NCBI GenBank assembly: GCA_016762995.1
Contig: JAESUT010000224.1
Coordinates: 1 to 7,896, forward strand
Source: Gammaproteobacteria bacterium
GTDB lineage: Bacteria > Pseudomonadota > Gammaproteobacteria > Pseudomonadales > Pseudohongiellaceae
Direction: 5' to 3'
Length of the DNA stretch: 7,896 nt
Program-made: the position numbers and the translations under genes
Part shown: positions 4,782 to 7,896 of the stretch, piece by piece
Numbering within the stretch: the first letter of the stretch is position 1
How the letters are laid out: every line of letters starts with the position of its first letter
The notes under the pieces: generated by a model
The model's input: the letters and a program-made list of their open reading frames with translations, nothing else
What the model was told of the DNA's origin: nothing
Database searches by the model: none

Positions 4782-6767
4782 ATGAAAAATCGTTGGATAG
4801 ATTCTGAAGCTGCGGTTCGTGCAAGCGAAGACAAAGACCTTGGCCTGCGTGTATACACATCGCAGTTGTTGGGTGCGGAGGCTGACCTTGTTCTTCATGG
4901 AGGCGGTAATACCTCCGTGAAGGGAGAGTTGCAGAACATATTCGGTGAAACGGAGTCAGTTCTGTTCGTGAAAGGCTCCGGATGGGATTTGCGCACGATA
5001 GAAAGCGCGGGTTTCCCCGCGGTGAAAATGGATCATCTCTTACGTTTGGGTGAGCTCGATAGCCTCAGCGATAGCGAGATGATGCGTCAACTTCGTCTCG
5101 CTCTCCTAGACCCTACGGCGCCGACGCCCTCGGTCGAAGCTATTTTGCATGCACTCATCCCTCACAAGTACGTAGATCACAGTCATGCAGATGCCGTCGT
5201 TGCGATAAGCAATAGTCCGGATGGTGAGGCAAGGCTGCAGGAAATCTATGGCGATGAGGTGCTGATACTGCCCTATACGATGCCGGGATTTATTCTGGCT
5301 AAGCAGGTGGCTGAAGCGGTCGCCGATGTTCAGTGGTCATCGCTGCGCGGCATAGTCTTGCTGCACCATGGCATATTTACTTTCGATGAAGATGCTCAAG
5401 CTAGCTACAGCACAATGATCGAGCTGGTTAGCAAGGCGGAACAGTACCTAGAAGAAAAAATGGCTGCCGCGGGATTGGCCGCCGCTACCTATGCGCCCTG
5501 CGTGGATGATTGTCTGCAGCTCAGCCGTCTGCGCCGATCCGCAGCTGATGTTATGGGCAGACCCGTTCTGCTAAGACTAGAGACTTCAAACCAGGCCGCT
5601 GGATTCGCGAGCATGGAGAACTGTCACGATTTGGCGACACGTGGCCCGTTGACACCCGATCATACGATTCACACGAAAGCTTTCGCGGCCAAGTTTACAG
5701 ATGACCTTGTAGCGGGTCTCAAGCAGTTCCAATCCGAGTACCGTGACTATTTCGAGAAGCATAGCGATGAATCGCATCAGTGCCTAGACAGCATGCCTCG
5801 CTATGGTGTTTGGCGTGACAAGGGCATGGTCTATCTAGCCCCTAACCAGAAGCGCTTAGGAATAGTACAGGACATCTCAGGGCATACGATCAAGTCGATC
5901 CAACAAGCTGAGCATTTAGGAGGTTGGCAGACATTGCCAAGTCAGGATCTATTTGACGTTGAATATTGGGAGCTGGAGCAGGCGAAGCTGAAAACCTCGG
6001 CTAAGGCACCTGAGTTTGAGGGCAAGGTCGTTCTCGTGAGTGGAGCCGCATCTGGTATCGGTAGAGCCTGTGTGCAAAGTTTCGTGGAGCAGGGCGCGGT
6101 AGTGTTAGCACTCGATATCGCCAAGGGTTTTGAGGCTCAATTCGAAAGCGCTGCGGTGTTGCCAGTTCACTGCGATGTCACCGATTCTGTAGCAATTGAT
6201 TCCGCGCTACGCCAGATGGTCATCGAATTTGGCGGTATCGATATCGTAGTTAGCAATGCAGGGTGTTTTCCCGCGAGTCAATCGCTGGAAGATATGGAAG
6301 ACAGCAACTGGGAAGCTTCACAGCAATTGAATCTGACTTCGCACATGAAATTGTTGCGCAGCGCGGTGCCTTTTCTAAAAAATGGTATTAATCCTGCGGT
6401 GGTTATCGTTGCATCTAAGAATGTGCCTGCACCAGGGCCTGGTGCGGGAGCTTACTCGGTCGCGAAAGCTGGTCTTACGCAGATGGCTCGTGTCGCTGCA
6501 CTTGAATTGGGATCGGCAGGCATACGCGTCAACGTGCTGCATCCGAATGCCGTGTATGATACGGCGATATGGACTGACGAAGTATTGGCCAGCCGAGCTG
6601 CGCACTATGGCGTCAGCGTTGAGGCATATAAGACCTCGAATGTGCTACGCACCGAAGTAGCATCCGTGGATGTTGCGAGAGCCGTAGCCATCTTTGCAGG
6701 AGAATCACTCGCCAAGACCACCGGAGCGCAGTTACCAATCGACGGTGGCAATGAGCGCGTCATCTAA
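4782..6767 (+). CDS. Bifunctional class II aldolase/short-chain dehydrogenase
   Basis: This 661-residue protein has two domains. Residues 1 to about 240 are a class II (zinc) aldolase: 'HGGGNTSVK' (39-47) binds the substrate phosphate, Glu119 is the likely catalytic acid/base, and His133, His135 and His196 fit the zinc ligands of fuculose/rhamnulose-1-phosphate aldolases. After a linker, residues 410-661 form a short-chain dehydrogenase: 'SGAASGIG' (420-427) for NAD(P), 'NAG' (492-494), and a complete triad Ser545, Tyr558, Lys562. The layout and length fit the RhaD-type fusion family. Known members cleave a ketose-1-phosphate to dihydroxyacetone phosphate and an aldehyde, and oxidise or reduce the latter. 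The mtnA gene next door points to 5-methylthioribulose- or 5-deoxyribulose-1-phosphate as substrate (inference); rhamnulose-1-phosphate is the alternative. The start matches family N-termini, but the ribosome site is weak (GAG at 4767-4769) and no convincing promoter is seen. Confidence 0.93.
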   Translation: MKNRWIDSEAAVRASEDKDLGLRVYTSQLLGAEADLVLHGGGNTSVKGELQNIFGETESVLFVKGSGWDLRTIESAGFPAVKMDHLLRLGELDSLSDSEMMRQLRLALLDPTAPTPSVEAILHALIPHKYVDHSHADAVVAISNSPDGEARLQEIYGDEVLILPYTMPGFILAKQVAEAVADVQWSSLRGIVLLHHGIFTFDEDAQASYSTMIELVSKAEQYLEEKMAAAGLAAATYAPCVDDCLQLSRLRRSAADVMGRPVLLRLETSNQAAGFASMENCHDLATRGPLTPDHTIHTKAFAAKFTDDLVAGLKQFQSEYRDYFEKHSDESHQCLDSMPRYGVWRDKGMVYLAPNQKRLGIVQDISGHTIKSIQQAEHLGGWQTLPSQDLFDVEYWELEQAKLKTSAKAPEFEGKVVLVSGAASGIGRACVQSFVEQGAVVLALDIAKGFEAQFESAAVLPVHCDVTDSVAIDSALRQMVIEFGGIDIVVSNAGCFPASQSLEDMEDSNWEASQQLNLTSHMKLLRSAVPFLKNGINPAVVIVASKNVPAPGPGAGAYSVAKAGLTQMARVAALELGSAGIRVNVLHPNAVYDTAIWTDEVLASRAAHYGVSVEAYKTSNVLRTEVASVDVARAVAIFAGESLAKTTGAQLPIDGGNERVI

Positions 6768-6791
6768 TTTTACTATCTTTTGGCGCACGAC

Positions 6792-6824
6792 ATACTGAAA
6801 AAATCAGGGATGATTTTTCAGTAT
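6792..6824 (+). promoter_or_regulatory. Long hairpin between the aldolase gene and mtnA
   Basis: ATACTGAAAAAATCA (6792-6806) pairs with TGATTTTTCAGTAT (6811-6824) around a GGGA loop, with one unpaired A. The stem has 14 pairs but is AU-rich and no T-run follows it, so it is a poor intrinsic terminator. Its end is 6 nt from the mtnA Shine-Dalgarno, which suggests an RNA-processing, stability or translational role. Confidence 0.6.
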
Positions 6825-6829
6825 CGACT

Positions 6830-6836
6830 AAAGGAG
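6830..6836 (+). promoter_or_regulatory. Shine-Dalgarno site supporting a TTG start for mtnA
   Basis: AAAGGAG lies 11 nt before TTG at 6848. No ATG or GTG occurs in frame between the aldolase stop and the first conserved residues, so this site decides the TTG start. Confidence 0.7.
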
Positions 6837-6847
6837 CCGAAGCGACT

Positions 6848-7896
6848 TTGAACGTAAATGGTCAGCATTTCCAAAGCATCTGGTTCGATGAATCTGACGA
6901 TAGCGTCAACATCATCGATCAGACTCGCCTGCCTCATCGATTCGAGATCGTTACACTCAATACCCTTTCCGATGCTTGTCACGCAATCGAGGCCATGCAG
7001 GTACGTGGTGCGCCCTTGATCGGAGTGACAGCTGTCTATGGCGTGTATCTGGCGCTGCTTGAAGACCCTAATCAGTTAGCAGTTGCTCTGGACAGATTAG
7101 CGGCGACGCGGCCTACCGCTGTAAACCTGCGTTGGGCGCTAGACAGAATGAATGCAGCACTGCGTAACACTCTAGCCGAGAAGCGAGTCGAAGTTGCCCT
7201 GCAGCAAGCCAGGGCGATGGAGGCGGAGGACAGTGCTATCTGTGCCGATATTGGCACGCAGGGCGTGAAGTTATTGCAAGAAATCTGGGATGCTAAGCTT
7301 GATAAGAACAAGCCGTTAAATGTTCTAACCCACTGTAATGCGGGTGCCCTAGCGGCGGTTGATTGGGGGACGGCACTTTCTGTCATTTATAAAACTGCCG
7401 AGGCAGGAGTGCCACTTCATGTATGGGTAGATGAGACTCGACCTCGTAATCAGGGAGCGTCACTTACCTGTTGGGAGCTCGGCCAGCAAGGACTAGCGCA
7501 TACGCTGATCGTGGACAATGCGGGCGGTCATCTCATGCAGCAGGGCTTCGTGGATTGCTGTGTCGTAGGTAGCGATAGAACCACAATTACCGGCGATGTC
7601 TGCAATAAAATCGGTACCTACCTGAAGGCGTTGGCAGCATTTGATAATGACGTACCATTCTTCGTTGCTCTACCCGTGTCGAGCATAGATTTTACGCTGA
7701 TCGACGGCATTAAAGAAATTCCGATAGAAGAGCGCGATGCTGAAGAGGTGAGTCACCTTAGCGGTATCGATGAGAAGGGTCAGTTCAGTAAGATTAGACT
7801 TTGCCCTGAAGGGGTAGCGGTGAGCAACTTCGGATTCGATGTAACGCCGGCGCGTCTAATCACAAAAATTATCACCGAGAAGGGCGTGTTTGATGC
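6848..7896 (+). CDS. mtnA: S-methyl-5-thioribose-1-phosphate isomerase, 3' end cut by window
   Basis: About 349 codons are present with no stop; typical family members are only slightly longer, so only the last few residues are missing. MtnA converts 5-methylthioribose-1-phosphate to 5-methylthioribulose-1-phosphate in 5'-methylthioadenosine salvage; close relatives (DrdI-type) act on 5-deoxyribose-1-phosphate. Visible signatures are 'MQVRGAPLIGVTAVYG' near the N-terminus, 'LTHCNAGALA' with catalytic Cys163, 'VDETRPRNQGASLTCWEL', 'DNAGGHLM', 'VGSDRT' with catalytic Asp243, 'NKIGTY' and 'FDVTPARLIT'. The Cys-Asp spacing of 80 residues equals that of the Bacillus subtilis enzyme (Cys160/Asp240). 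Starting at TTG gives 'MNVNGQHFQSIW', which fits family N-termini. It follows the aldolase/dehydrogenase gene by 80 bp on the same strand and is probably its operon partner. Whether the true substrate is the methylthio or the 5-deoxy sugar cannot be told. Confidence 0.94.
   Translation, partial: MNVNGQHFQSIWFDESDDSVNIIDQTRLPHRFEIVTLNTLSDACHAIEAMQVRGAPLIGVTAVYGVYLALLEDPNQLAVALDRLAATRPTAVNLRWALDRMNAALRNTLAEKRVEVALQQARAMEAEDSAICADIGTQGVKLLQEIWDAKLDKNKPLNVLTHCNAGALAAVDWGTALSVIYKTAEAGVPLHVWVDETRPRNQGASLTCWELGQQGLAHTLIVDNAGGHLMQQGFVDCCVVGSDRTTITGDVCNKIGTYLKALAAFDNDVPFFVALPVSSIDFTLIDGIKEIPIEERDAEEVSHLSGIDEKGQFSKIRLCPEGVAVSNFGFDVTPARLITKIITEKGVFD

Noticed and set aside
4594..4785. Plus-strand frame of 63 codons overlapping the end of exbD and the terminator
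   Set aside because: It runs out of frame through exbD and straight across the strong terminator hairpin; composition is not protein-like.
6375..6660. Two overlapping frames (one per strand) inside the dehydrogenase domain
   Set aside because: They are shadows of the aldolase/dehydrogenase gene, whose catalytic motifs run through the same bases in another frame.
7072..7386. Minus-strand frame of 104 codons inside mtnA
   Set aside because: Antisense shadow rich in Ala/Ser/Arg; the plus strand carries the conserved MtnA sequence including Cys163.

Overview
The window looks like a chromosomal segment from a Gram-negative gammaproteobacterium, probably a marine or aquatic one. The evidence is a YhdP-type AsmA-like protein, a short gammaproteobacterial-style DUF445 membrane protein, an ExbD energy-transduction subunit, and base composition that is about balanced by eye. 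There are no rRNA or tRNA genes, CRISPR arrays, insertion sequences or phage genes. I name no genus.

Layout. (1) 1-888, plus strand: the 3' end of a yhdP-like gene, followed 18 bp later by a small membrane-anchored protein resembling the split-barrel nitroreductase/quinone reductase (DUF385) family; these are probably co-transcribed. (2) 919-1947, minus strand: a secreted conserved protein of unknown function, convergent with the first pair. (3) 2270-2995, plus: a DUF445 membrane protein whose best-supported start is a rare ATC codon behind a good Shine-Dalgarno sequence. (4) 3330-3917, plus: a TetR/AcrR regulator, ended by a strong hairpin terminator at 4003-4042. (5) 4058-4735: a self-contained transcription unit with a good sigma-70-type promoter, a leader of about 130 nt that can fold into a multi-branched structure, a solitary exbD gene, a 15-bp palindrome and a strong terminator. 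(6) 4782 to the window end: a fused class II aldolase/short-chain dehydrogenase followed by mtnA (5-methylthioribose-1-phosphate isomerase), which starts at TTG and runs off the window a few codons short of its usual end.

The most informative neighbourhood is the last one. MtnA makes a 5-substituted ribulose-1-phosphate, and a class II aldolase can cleave such a sugar to dihydroxyacetone phosphate plus a two-carbon aldehyde. The attached dehydrogenase domain could then reduce or oxidise that aldehyde. Together they suggest a compact 'DHAP shunt' for salvage of 5'-methylthioadenosine and/or 5'-deoxyadenosine, with aldolase and dehydrogenase in one polypeptide. The upstream phosphorylase or kinase is not in the window. 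This role is inferred from gene neighbourhood and known families, not shown by the sequence alone.

Other items worth a second look are the ATC start, the structured exbD leader, the isolation of exbD from any exbB partner, and a long hairpin just ahead of the mtnA ribosome binding site.
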